Shown one piece after another: positions 1-7,684 of a stretch of 64,000 nt of DNA. How positions within the stretch are numbered: position 1 is the stretch's first letter; every line of letters begins with the position of its first letter. Made by a program: the position numbers and the translations under genes. Where the stretch lies: positions 4,228,501 to 4,292,500 of the forward strand of contig NZ_JACHJW010000001.1 in NCBI RefSeq assembly GCF_014203835.1. Direction: 5' to 3'. This DNA comes from Micromonospora polyrhachis (GTDB lineage: Bacteria; Actinomycetota; Actinomycetes; Mycobacteriales; Micromonosporaceae). The notes under the pieces are model-generated. The model saw nothing but the letters and a program-made list of their open reading frames with translations, was not told where the DNA came from and made no database searches.

Positions 1-366
1 GGCTGGAAGGTCGCCCCACAGTCGCTGGGTGATCGGGCCGATCGCGGTGCGGACCTGCGTCCAGCGTGCCTGCCCTTCGTCGGTGACCCGGACGCAGCCG
101 TTGCCGTGGTCGTGCAGGAACCCGGCGGTGGTCAGCTCGGTGATGCGTTCGGCCACCGCCGCCGGGCTGAACTGTGCGACGCCGCTGACCCGGTGGATGA
201 GCTCGGCCCGGTCGACGTCCCCGCCACTGACCATGGTCAGCGTGAGGGCCACCCACTGAGGTTCGGTGATGCCGGTCCCGGCGAGCTGCCGGTCCAGGAT
301 CGCGTTGAGCGCCTTCTCGGTCTGGCCGATGAGCGCGGTACCGAAAGCCTGGGCTGTAGTCGCCAC
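1..366 (-). CDS. MarR-like winged-helix regulator, C-terminus cut by window edge
   Basis: An open frame of 122 codons runs from a GTG at 366 to the window edge with no stop, so the C-terminus is missing. GGAGG lies 6 bases upstream of the GTG. The protein starts with a dimerisation-type helix (about residues 5-30), followed by a winged-helix core. The recognition-helix region is about residues 60-80 (ending ITELTTAGFL) and a wing follows (CVRVTDEG, about 90-98). This layout is typical of MarR-type regulators, although the match is by pattern only. The gene is divergent from a second MarR gene, and the 108-base gap holds two matched operators. Its likely role is control of itself and its neighbour; the ligand is unknown. 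Confidence 0.72.
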   Translation of the reverse strand, partial: MATTAQAFGTALIGQTEKALNAILDRQLAGTGITEPQWVALTLTMVSGGDVDRAELIHRVSGVAQFSPAAVAERITELTTAGFLHDHGNGCVRVTDEGQARWTQVRTAIGPITQRLWGDLPA

Positions 367-393
367 GATGACCTCCAAGTCGTTCACGTGATT

Positions 394-414
394 AACGTTA
401 GTGACGCTAACGTT
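394..414. promoter_or_regulatory. Operator 1 of the divergent MarR pair
   Basis: This is a perfect inverted repeat, AACGTTAG-N5-CTAACGTT. Its core CGTTAG-N5-CTAACG (396-412) is repeated in operator 2. The site sits between two divergent winged-helix regulator genes, close to the start of the leftward one. MarR proteins normally bind such palindromes as dimers, so binding by one or both neighbours is inferred. Confidence 0.75.
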
Positions 415-436
415 TGTTGTGGGAACGAAGCTATAT

Positions 437-453
437 CGTTAGTCCCACTAACG
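437..453. promoter_or_regulatory. Operator 2 of the divergent MarR pair
   Basis: CGTTAG-N5-CTAACG is the same half-sites and spacer length as operator 1, with a different spacer sequence (TCCCA instead of TGACG). The centres of the two sites (404 and 445) are 41 bp apart, close to four helical turns, so both face the same side of the DNA. It lies about 20 bases before the start of the rightward MarR gene, where a bound protein would block transcription. Confidence 0.75.
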
Positions 454-474
454 CAACCGGTTATGATCAGCGTC

Positions 475-978
475 ATGACCAGTCGAGCCGGAGCTGCGGA
501 CATGCCCGACGACGGCGGTATCAGGACGCCGGACAGATTGCGCCGACGGGCCAGTCGTCTGCTGTCGCATCTGTCCGCACAGTCGGACCGGCTGATGACC
601 GAGGGGCTGACCAAGGCCGACGCGCGCAGGTGGCACTACGCCGTGCTCGCCTCGTTGCAGGAGTACGGCCCGGGTAGCCAGGCGACGCTGAGCCGACGCA
701 CCGGCATCTACCGCAGCGACATGGTGGGCGTCCTCAACGAACTGGCGGAGCGCGGCCTCGTCGAGCGGGCACCGGATCCCGGCGACCGCCGCCGCAACGT
801 CATCACGATCACCGCCCAGGGGCGCCGGCACCTGCGCCGCCTGGACAAGGTCCTGGACGACCTCCACGAGGAGCTGCTCGCCCCGCTGCTCCCCGCCGAA
901 CGCGACCAACTCGTGCAACTACTCACCCGCCTGGTGGACCACCACACCCAGCAGGCGCCACCGCCACCGGTCCCCTGA
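475..978 (+). CDS. MarR-family transcriptional regulator
   Basis: A 167-residue protein, a usual length for the family. The MarR fold is visible: an N-terminal helix with RLRRRASRLLSHLSAQSDRL (about 19-38), an HTH with SQATLSRRTGIYRSDMVGVL and the recognition-helix tail LAERGLVERAPDPGDRRRN, followed by the wing VITITAQGRRHL. The D-x-R-x-R wing signature is clear. The ATG at 475 is chosen; an in-frame ATG at 463 is possible and neither has a good Shine-Dalgarno, so the mRNA may be nearly leaderless. Operator 2 lies just upstream, which suggests autoregulation. The effector and targets are unknown. Confidence 0.88.
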   Translation: MTSRAGAADMPDDGGIRTPDRLRRRASRLLSHLSAQSDRLMTEGLTKADARRWHYAVLASLQEYGPGSQATLSRRTGIYRSDMVGVLNELAERGLVERAPDPGDRRRNVITITAQGRRHLRRLDKVLDDLHEELLAPLLPAERDQLVQLLTRLVDHHTQQAPPPPVP

Positions 979-1043
979 CCCCACGGATTGCCCGGTAGTG
1001 CGGCGTGAACGGAGCGACAGACCCGACGATTAGGGTTTGTCCT

Positions 1044-1601
1044 ATGCTGCGGATCTCCCAGCCCATCGCTACGGCACGGCTGATCCTGCGTCCATTCGCC
1101 TCAGCCGATCTGGACGATGTGTGGGCGTATCAGAAGCTGCCGGAAGTGGCCCATCACATGTTGTGGCCGGCACGGACCCGAGACCAGTCCGAGCGGGCCG
1201 TGGACCAGATGGTTACGGAGGACGCTCTCGCCGGGGAGGGTGACTGTCTGAGTCTGGCCGTGGTCTGGCCGGATGTCGGACGGGTGGTTGGTCAGGTGGA
1301 ACTTGTCTGGCTCAGCCAGGAACATCGTCAGGGCGAGTTGGGGTACGTCTTCAATCCGCGGTACCGGGGTAGGGGACTGGCCACCGAGGCTGCTGCCGAA
1401 ATGCTCCGACTGGGCTTCGGAGAGCTCGACCTCCATCGAATCGTCGGTCGGTGCTCCGCTCAGAACAGTGCCTCGGCGCGGCTCCTGGAACGGCTCGGTA
1501 TGCGGCGGGAGGCGCACTTCATCCACAACGTACGACTCAAGGGCGAGTGGAAGGAGGAACTGGTCTACGCGATGCTTCAGCAGGAGTGGCGATCGACCTG
1601 A
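1044..1601 (+). CDS. GNAT N-acetyltransferase, RimJ/RimL type
   Basis: A 185-residue protein beginning MLRISQPIATARLILRPF, the usual start of RimJ/RimL-like acetyltransferases (Acetyltransf_3). The acetyl-CoA-binding region YRGRGLATEAAAEML and the C-terminal NSASARLLERLGM(R)REA motif are present. It should transfer acetyl from acetyl-CoA to an amino group; the substrate cannot be told. A GTG at 1005 would add 13 residues of atypical sequence, so the internal ATG is preferred. The last codons and the TGA stop lie inside a 20-bp tandem repeat. Confidence 0.88.
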   Translation: MLRISQPIATARLILRPFASADLDDVWAYQKLPEVAHHMLWPARTRDQSERAVDQMVTEDALAGEGDCLSLAVVWPDVGRVVGQVELVWLSQEHRQGELGYVFNPRYRGRGLATEAAAEMLRLGFGELDLHRIVGRCSAQNSASARLLERLGMRREAHFIHNVRLKGEWKEELVYAMLQQEWRST

Positions 1602-1653
1602 TACGAGCACGCTCGACCTGATACGAGCACGCTCGACCTGATACGAGCACGCT
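1594..1653. repeat. 20-bp tandem repeat x3 over the stop of the acetyltransferase gene
   Basis: CGACCTGATACGAGCACGCT occurs three times without change (1594-1613, 1614-1633, 1634-1653), followed by a partial fourth copy. The gene's TGA stop (1599-1601) is in the first copy and each copy repeats the TGA. The remaining bases to 1858 show no convincing gene. Confidence 0.95.
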
Positions 1654-1858
1654 CGATCAGATGCGTGTGAGCTGCAACTTCGTCGGCGTGTCGTACTGCT
1701 CAACCGTCAACGATCACGACTCACCGGCGCTGGTGGACGCGTGTCGCGACCGACTGGTGACCTTCTGGTCTCCAGACCCGTCGGCGAACGAGCGCGACCG
1801 TAGCGGCGAGTTCGTGACGATCCGGGGCAGATCGAGCAGCCGGTGAGCTGACACCGCC

Positions 1859-2221
1859 CTACGAGATGTAGTGCAGGATCACGTTGTGGACGTGGTGGGC
1901 CTTGTCGGAGCCACGGAACTCCACCTCGTAGGTGTGCGTGCCGACGTGGATGGCGATGGCACCGGTGGAGAAGAACTGGCCGCCCCAGGACTTGTTGCTC
2001 ACCACGCTGACACTCGTGATCTTCCCGTACGGGATGCTGGTGATCGCGAACTTCTTGCCCACGAACGACTTGTCCTGGATGATCACCCGTCGGCTGGTAA
2101 GGCCGATGAACCCGGTCCCGGCGCCGATCGCGTCGTAGACCGCGATGACCTGTTCCCCTTCGAGCAGGCCACTCTGGATCTGCTGCAACTGTTCGCGTCG
2201 GTCGTAGGTGACGTTAGCCAT
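1859..2221 (-). CDS. Bacterial PH-domain protein
   Basis: A 120-residue soluble protein consisting essentially of one bacterial pleckstrin-homology-like domain. The sequence EGEQVIAVYDA...GTGFIGLTSRRVIIQDKS is the typical first strands (G-x-x-x-LTSRRVI), followed by the basic strand FAITSIPYGKITSVSV and the strand AIAIHVGTHTYEVEF. No signal peptide or membrane segment is present. The role of these stand-alone domains is not established; binding of a lipid or a protein partner is likely. The start is the first ATG, with a weak GGAG close upstream. It is downstream of cslA on the same strand, with a 51-base gap, so co-transcription is possible. Confidence 0.8.
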   Translation of the reverse strand: MANVTYDRREQLQQIQSGLLEGEQVIAVYDAIGAGTGFIGLTSRRVIIQDKSFVGKKFAITSIPYGKITSVSVVSNKSWGGQFFSTGAIAIHVGTHTYEVEFRGSDKAHHVHNVILHYIS

Positions 2222-2272
2222 GGCTCCGAGCCTAGATTCGCCCTGCCACCCGGAACCGAGGCGGCCCGCCGG

Positions 2273-4237
2273 TCAGCGATCACCGCTGTCGTTGACCCGG
2301 GGCAGCGGCATGGTCCCGTCCGGTGGCCGGGTGGTGAAGCGCTCCCGCTGCTCGATCGCCTGCTCGGACAGCGGAGTCAACCGTGCCGGCTCGTCGACCC
2401 CTTGCCTCGGCAGCGGCTGGGCCGCGAGGTGCTGGGCCGCGAGGTGCCGGTCCAGCACGATCCTCGGGAACTCGCTGGTGATGTCCCCGGCATGAGCGGG
2501 CTTGCTACCCAACGGCACGCTGTTGCCGACCTGGCGGGACGCGTGCCACACCTCCCGTCGCCAGAGCACCAGCGGAGACACGGCGACCCCGAGCGCCACG
2601 AGAGGCCAGAGCAGCGCGGCGGGAGTGGCCTGGCCGAAGGCGAACGCCAGCGCGATGGCGACGGTGAGAATCAGGCACCAGCCCAGATGGTTACGGAAGG
2701 TACGGAGCCCGTCCCGGCTCGACGAGCTGCCCTTCGGCGTCACCACGAACCGGGCCGGCCGACGCAGCAGAGTGCTGATCAGCATCGCCGCGTAGACCGG
2801 CGCGGAGATCATGGACATGAGCATGCCCTTGAGGCCGGCGGAGCCCTCCGCCTCGTACGGACTGACGTTGTAGCGCCGGTTGCTGAGGTAGAGCCAGAGC
2901 GAGAACGCGGTCGCGTCGACGTACAGGGCGAGCCAGATGGTCGGGGCGACGCTGATGCCGCTGACCCCGAGGGCGAGGAACAACACCGCGTTGACCGCGC
3001 CGAGCAGCCAACCGATGGCCATCGAGGGGTAGAACGTCACGATCAGGCAGTAGTGCAGCAACCGACCGGGGGAGAGCCGGAAGAGCCTACGCCAGAACAT
3101 CTTGAGCAGGATCTCGAACGTCCCCCGCGACCACCTGCGTTGCTGGCTGAAGTAGTCGTTCCAACTCGACGGCCCCTCGCCGGCGGCGAGTACGTCCGGC
3201 GTGTACACCGACTTCCACGGCCGACCGGTCGCCGGGTTGCGGGTGGTGTGCACGGAAAGGCCGGTGGCCATGTCCTCGGTGATCGAGTCGGTGAGGCCGA
3301 CGATGCTGACCAGTGCCGAGATCCGGATCGCGTTGTTGGTGCCGACCAGCATCGCCGCGTGGTAGCGGTTGGCCGCCCGCTGGATCACGCTGTGGAACGG
3401 GAACTGCTGCGACTCGGCGGCCCGGGTCACGAAAGTCTCGCTGTTCCGGTAGCACTGTGGGCCGACGACGTAGGCGACGTCCGGGTCGCGGAAGTAGCCC
3501 AGGATGCGTTCGGCGAAGTTCGCCAGCGGAACATGATCCGGGTCGACGGAGAGGAACAGGTCGTACGCCCGGCCGTGCCGATGCACCCAGGCGTTGTAGT
3601 TTCCGTGCTTGGTCCTGGCGCGAAACGGCCCGCTGGGCTGGTTGTACTGCTCGATGTCCTTACGTGTGAAGTGCCGGACGCCGAGTTGCTCGCACATCGC
3701 CCGTACCGCCGGATCGTCGCCCTCGTCCAGCAGCCAGATGTCGAAGACGCCTCGATGCCGGATGCGTAACGCGCCGAGCAGGGTCTCCCGGACGACTGCG
3801 ACCGGTTCCTTACTCGGCACGATGGTGGTCAGGAAGGCCACCCGTAGCTGGGGGTCGGGGGTGACCGGGACCGGGTCGCGGGCGGCCAGCGACGCCAGCG
3901 AGAGCGATACGACGTTGACCAGCCGCAGCAGTTCCACCAGGGCGATGGAGCCGATGACGAAGATGTTGGCCGCGCTGGCCCACATCCCCGGGTTGGGCGG
4001 GGAGTAGTGGCTGGGGTGCAGGAGCCAGAGGACGAAGACGCCTTCGAAGGCCAGGTTGAGCAGGGCGATGAAGACGGTCTTGGCGGCCTGGCCGCTGCCA
4101 CCGGTCTTTCGCAGGTTGCGGTAGGCGACCCGATAGGGGTGCCCATCCGGTACGTCCTGGACCGGTCCGGCCAACCGGCTGTATTTCTCCAGCCGGGCCC
4201 ATGACCGCGCCTGCGCCGCGAGGTCGGAGTCGTTCAC
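2273..4237 (-). CDS. cslA: Cellulose-synthase-like glycosyltransferase CslA
   Basis: A 654-residue family-2 processive glycosyltransferase of the inner membrane. Two N-terminal membrane segments (about 52-75 and 88-110) precede a cytosolic GT domain, with the D-x-D-type SVDPDH near residue 231, the TED motif (SITED) near 320 and QQRRW near 366. Several further membrane segments lie at about 395-590. These are the catalytic motifs of cellulose synthase BcsA relatives. In Streptomyces, CslA makes a beta-glucan-type polymer at growing hyphal tips. The start is a GTG with AAGGA just upstream. A proline- and glutamine-rich tail of about 60 residues follows the last membrane segment. It lies near glxA and a GH6 gene, its usual partners. 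Confidence 0.9.
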   Translation of the reverse strand: MNDSDLAAQARSWARLEKYSRLAGPVQDVPDGHPYRVAYRNLRKTGGSGQAAKTVFIALLNLAFEGVFVLWLLHPSHYSPPNPGMWASAANIFVIGSIALVELLRLVNVVSLSLASLAARDPVPVTPDPQLRVAFLTTIVPSKEPVAVVRETLLGALRIRHRGVFDIWLLDEGDDPAVRAMCEQLGVRHFTRKDIEQYNQPSGPFRARTKHGNYNAWVHRHGRAYDLFLSVDPDHVPLANFAERILGYFRDPDVAYVVGPQCYRNSETFVTRAAESQQFPFHSVIQRAANRYHAAMLVGTNNAIRISALVSIVGLTDSITEDMATGLSVHTTRNPATGRPWKSVYTPDVLAAGEGPSSWNDYFSQQRRWSRGTFEILLKMFWRRLFRLSPGRLLHYCLIVTFYPSMAIGWLLGAVNAVLFLALGVSGISVAPTIWLALYVDATAFSLWLYLSNRRYNVSPYEAEGSAGLKGMLMSMISAPVYAAMLISTLLRRPARFVVTPKGSSSSRDGLRTFRNHLGWCLILTVAIALAFAFGQATPAALLWPLVALGVAVSPLVLWRREVWHASRQVGNSVPLGSKPAHAGDITSEFPRIVLDRHLAAQHLAAQPLPRQGVDEPARLTPLSEQAIEQRERFTTRPPDGTMPLPRVNDSGDR

Positions 4238-4380
4238 AAGGTCCTTTTCCGGTCGAGGCTGCTGTCATTGGCCGGACGAGGTTCATCAACTCCAATATGG
4301 ACGATGTTGGGTGGTGTGGCCAGACCGGGCGACAGGTTGCCTGCCGGATTCTGCACTACGCTTCGCCGCGTAGCCGATGA

Positions 4381-5472
4381 ATGGATGTCACTATGATCGC
4401 CAGAGTCCTTGCCGGTCACCGGCGGGTGACCGCGACTGCCATGACCGGATCGGTGCTGGTCGCGTTGGCGGGCGGATGCTCGGGGACCCAGGACGGGGAG
4501 CCGCGACCAGGCGGCCCGGCGGCGCAGCAGTCCGGCGGGGTCACCGTCCGCCCCGACGGCGACGGGAATCCGTTGTCCGGTGCGACCCTCTACACCGACC
4601 CCGGCAGCCAGGCCGCGCAGCAGGCCGCCCGATGGCGCACCGTGGGTCGGGCTGCGGACGCCACCGAACTCGACAAGATCGGTGCGCGGCCGGTCGCGCA
4701 CTGGTTGACCACCAGGGACCCGGCAGGAATCCGTACGGAGACCGAAGCTCTCGTCCGACGGGCCGCCGACGCCGGACAGGTGCCGGTCCTGGTGGCGTAC
4801 AACATCCCGCACCGGGACTGCGGTAACTATTCGGCCGGCGGGGCGGCGGACGCGGAGCAGTACCGGACGTGGATCCGTGCCGTCGCGGCGGGCCTCGGCT
4901 CCCGGCCCGCCGTGGTCGTCCTCGAACCGGATGCCGTCGCGCATACCCTGGACGGCTGCCGCACCGATCCGGCCGAGCGCCACGAGCTGCTCAACGACGC
5001 GGTCGCGGTGCTCAAGGGTACGGGGGCGACCCGGGTCTACCTCGATGCCGGCAACCCGGGGTGGCTGCCGGACACCGAGGCGCTGGCCGGGGCGCTACGC
5101 CGGTCAGGGGTCCAGCAGGCCGACGGCTTCGCCCTCAACGTCGCCAACTTCATCGACACGCAGACCAACGTGGAATACGGCAACCGGTTGTCGACGGCGT
5201 TGGACGGTGCCCACTTCGTGATCGACACCAGCCGGAACGGCCGGGGACAGTGGACCGGCGGTACGACGGTGGACGGCGGCCCGAGCTGGTGCAATCCACC
5301 GGATCGGGGACTGGGTACATCGCCGACCACCGAGACCGGCCTGCCCCGGGTCGACGCCCTGCTCTGGGTCAAACGGCCGGGTGAGTCGGACGGGGCGTGC
5401 CGCCCTGGTGAGCCCGCTGCCGGCACCTGGTGGCTGGACTACGCGCTGGGTCTGGCCCGTCGTGCGGTCTGA
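4381..5472 (+). CDS. Secreted or lipid-anchored GH6 endoglucanase/cellobiohydrolase
   Basis: A 363-residue glycoside hydrolase family 6 protein that should cleave beta-1,4-glucan with inversion. The motifs match the family: YNIPHRDCGNYSAGG (the RDC Asp is D146), LEPDA (D184, the likely acid), YLDAGNPGW, FALNVANF, IDTSRNG, WCNPPDRGLG and LWVKRPGESDG. An N-terminal hydrophobic segment ends in LAGGC (C33), a weak lipobox, so it may be a lipoprotein or simply exported. In Streptomyces, a GH6 enzyme (CslZ) accompanies cslA/glxA and is thought to act on the tip glycan. Here it is transcribed opposite to both partners, with a 143-base divergent promoter region to cslA. No strong ribosome-binding site is seen; an ATG at 4393 is an alternative start. 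Confidence 0.9.
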   Translation: MDVTMIARVLAGHRRVTATAMTGSVLVALAGGCSGTQDGEPRPGGPAAQQSGGVTVRPDGDGNPLSGATLYTDPGSQAAQQAARWRTVGRAADATELDKIGARPVAHWLTTRDPAGIRTETEALVRRAADAGQVPVLVAYNIPHRDCGNYSAGGAADAEQYRTWIRAVAAGLGSRPAVVVLEPDAVAHTLDGCRTDPAERHELLNDAVAVLKGTGATRVYLDAGNPGWLPDTEALAGALRRSGVQQADGFALNVANFIDTQTNVEYGNRLSTALDGAHFVIDTSRNGRGQWTGGTTVDGGPSWCNPPDRGLGTSPTTETGLPRVDALLWVKRPGESDGACRPGEPAAGTWWLDYALGLARRAV

Positions 5473-5569
5473 CCCCGGCGTGCGGCCTGAATCCCGCTGC
5501 GCCGCCTGACCCCGGCGTGCGGTCTGATCCCGGCGTACGGCCTGATCCCGCCGCGCGGTCTGAATCCCG
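5461..5569. repeat. 18-bp degenerate tandem repeat x6 over the GH6 stop codon
   Basis: Six units resembling CGTGCGGTCTGACCCCGG (18 bases, the third 19) run from the last codons of the GH6 gene almost to the stop of glxA. The GH6 stop TGA (5470-5472) is in unit 1, and a CTGA is retained in every unit. The array fills the whole space between these convergent genes. Confidence 0.88.
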
Positions 5570-5571
5570 CC

Positions 5572-7530
5572 TTACCGGATGTGCACCCACTTCGCCACCG
5601 AGGGCACGCCCAGTTTGTTGGTGACGAAGAGCATGTAGTAACCCGGCGGCAGCACCGCCGGCTGCGTCGGTATGGTCACCTCCAACCGGTCGCCGACCTG
5701 CGTGAACTCCAGTGCCACCGAGCGCTGTTCCACGTTGGTGGAGTGGGTCACCGCACTGGGCCGGATCAGTCGGACCTTGCCGATGCCGACGGTGTCGTTC
5801 ATCAGCTCGTATCGCGCCTTCTTCCCGTAGCCGACGATGGTCGGCCCGTCGCCGATCAACGGCCGGTCGTCCTGGAAGAGGTACGGCGGGGTGTAGAGCT
5901 CAAGTCGCTGATCGAACTCTCCCTCGACGGTGTTCTCCCGGTCCCGGAAGAGCGGGTCGGAGCCCATCGTCATGACCCGCCCGTCGGGCAGCAGCAACGC
6001 CGATCCGTGGTAGTTGCGTCCCACGTTCGGGTCGGCCGCGTACGCCAATGTGTTGGTGTCCGGGTGGTAGATCCGCGCGTTGTGGTTGTCGGTGTTGCCC
6101 TTGCCCCGGTAGTCCCGGGAGCCGCCGGTGATCAGGCTGGTGTCGTCGGGCAGTTGCACCACGTTGGGATAGCGGGTGCCCTCGGGCAGGCTGGGGCCGG
6201 GAGTGAAGCGAGGGTTCGGTTCGTCGAGCTTGACCAGGTCGATCCGGCCGGTCGACCTCGGTGACTCGCCGACCCCACCGCCACCGACCACCATCACGGT
6301 CTGGTCCTGCACGGGGCCGACCCAACTGGACGCGCTGGTCTCCATCAGGTCGGGGTCGCGTAGGCCCGGCACCACCTGGAAGGTGTTGTCCGTCAAGTTC
6401 CAGAGACCCGGCTTCCGGCCCTGGTCAGCCGGGCCGTAACCGGTGCTGGAGCCACTGTAGAAAAGCCGGTCGGCGGTGGCGGTCTGGAAGATCGCCGGGT
6501 ACGTCGGGAAGTAGCGGTTCAGGTCGGGTCGGACGGTCCACTTCCGGGTCTTCGGGTCGTAGACCTCGTTCTGCGTACCGTCCACCACCTCGCCCTTGCC
6601 GTTCAGGCCGGAGGTGGCCAGGACCCTGCCGTCGGCCAGTCCGGTCAGTGTGGGATACCACCGCTTCTCGGACATGTCGGCGACCGGCTCGTACTCCTCG
6701 GTGCGGGGGTTGAACTCGTAGGTCTCCTTGAGCCCCTGGTAGTCCTGCTTGTCCAGGGTCATCTTGTCGGACAGTCCGTAGATGTTCTGTGCGGCGACGC
6801 CGGTCAGCCCGGTCACCGCGTACTGGGTGGGTGCGGAGCTGATCGAGCCGCTGCCCTTCTCTGCCGCGTCCACCCAGACCGTGGTCTCACTCGCGGTCAC
6901 CGCCACGTGGGTCCCGGTGCCACCGACTGCCGGCCGCTCGATCTTGGTGGCCGGCTTGACGACGAAGTCGGCCGCTGCCCGGTACCGCTTGCCGTTCGGC
7001 GCGACGAACTCGGTGCCCTTGGGGAACGTGCGGGAGTTGTCGTCGGGTGACTCGTTCTTGACCGTCATGGTGCCGCCCGCGTGCGTGACGTCCGGCTTGA
7101 GCACCTCGTAGCGGAGCGTCCCGCCAGCCACCAGTAGCTTTCCGCTCGGCAGGAAGGCGTGTCCGGCACAGAACAGGTCGACCGGCGTGCGTACGTCCTT
7201 GGTCCGGCCGGTCGCCGGGTCGTAGACGAGGGTGCGGAAGGTGCCGGCCGCGAACTGCTGCCGGTCGTTACCGGAGCCTGCGATGAGCAGGAGCTTGCCG
7301 GTGTCGAGCAGCGCGGCGTGGATGGCGTTGAGTCGTACGTCCTTGGGTAACTCGATGATCTGCCAGTGCCCGTACCTCGCCTTGTAGCCGGGACTGTTGA
7401 TCTCTCGATCGTGGGTGTAGTCGGCGGCGAAGGAGTAGATCGGGTGCGCGTTTGCGGCGATCAGGATGGCTGCGGCGACCGTCTGCCACACGAAGCGCCG
7501 ACGTGGGCGGCGACGTTCAGGGTTCTTCAT
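5572..7530 (-). CDS. glxA: Copper-radical oxidase GlxA (galactose-oxidase family)
   Basis: A 652-residue protein with an N-terminal membrane anchor or signal (about residues 13-33 after a basic start), a seven-bladed kelch propeller and a C-terminal DUF1929 domain. The active-site positions of galactose oxidase are recognisable: FCAGH (C121, half of the Cys-Tyr cofactor), RWYPTL (Y292, the likely cross-linked tyrosine), NYHGSA (Y507 and H508) and THSTN (H596). The ATG at 7530 is chosen because GGAGG precedes it; the upstream GTG at 7554 is less likely. In Streptomyces, GlxA oxidises the CslA-made glycan at the hyphal tip. Here glxA is upstream of cslA on the same strand, with the GH6 gene antisense between them. 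Confidence 0.92.
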   Translation of the reverse strand: MKNPERRRPRRRFVWQTVAAAILIAANAHPIYSFAADYTHDREINSPGYKARYGHWQIIELPKDVRLNAIHAALLDTGKLLLIAGSGNDRQQFAAGTFRTLVYDPATGRTKDVRTPVDLFCAGHAFLPSGKLLVAGGTLRYEVLKPDVTHAGGTMTVKNESPDDNSRTFPKGTEFVAPNGKRYRAAADFVVKPATKIERPAVGGTGTHVAVTASETTVWVDAAEKGSGSISSAPTQYAVTGLTGVAAQNIYGLSDKMTLDKQDYQGLKETYEFNPRTEEYEPVADMSEKRWYPTLTGLADGRVLATSGLNGKGEVVDGTQNEVYDPKTRKWTVRPDLNRYFPTYPAIFQTATADRLFYSGSSTGYGPADQGRKPGLWNLTDNTFQVVPGLRDPDLMETSASSWVGPVQDQTVMVVGGGGVGESPRSTGRIDLVKLDEPNPRFTPGPSLPEGTRYPNVVQLPDDTSLITGGSRDYRGKGNTDNHNARIYHPDTNTLAYAADPNVGRNYHGSALLLPDGRVMTMGSDPLFRDRENTVEGEFDQRLELYTPPYLFQDDRPLIGDGPTIVGYGKKARYELMNDTVGIGKVRLIRPSAVTHSTNVEQRSVALEFTQVGDRLEVTIPTQPAVLPPGYYMLFVTNKLGVPSVAKWVHIR

Positions 7531-7684
7531 CCGACCTCCATCCGACGCAAGCACCCTAGTGTCTACGTCGATGGATGTGTGCCCCGGTCATCGATGGGCC
7601 CGAGTGGCCACCGGGTACCGCCGGACCGGTTCCGCCGGCCGACGATCCCCGATGGCAAGGGCTCAGGTGCCCGGTGGTGACCGG

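Noticed and set aside
1661-1846. Possible 61-residue gene after the acetyltransferase
   Set aside because: No ribosome-binding site and no family resemblance; it begins inside the remnant of the tandem repeat.
1871-3769. A 632-codon plus-strand frame opposite cslA
   Set aside because: No motif and low-complexity composition; cslA has complete catalytic motifs on the other strand.
7608-7677. Inverted repeat between the lipase and glxA as a firm terminator
   Set aside because: The 12-bp arms have a mismatch and a 46-base loop, so it is mentioned only as a possibility.
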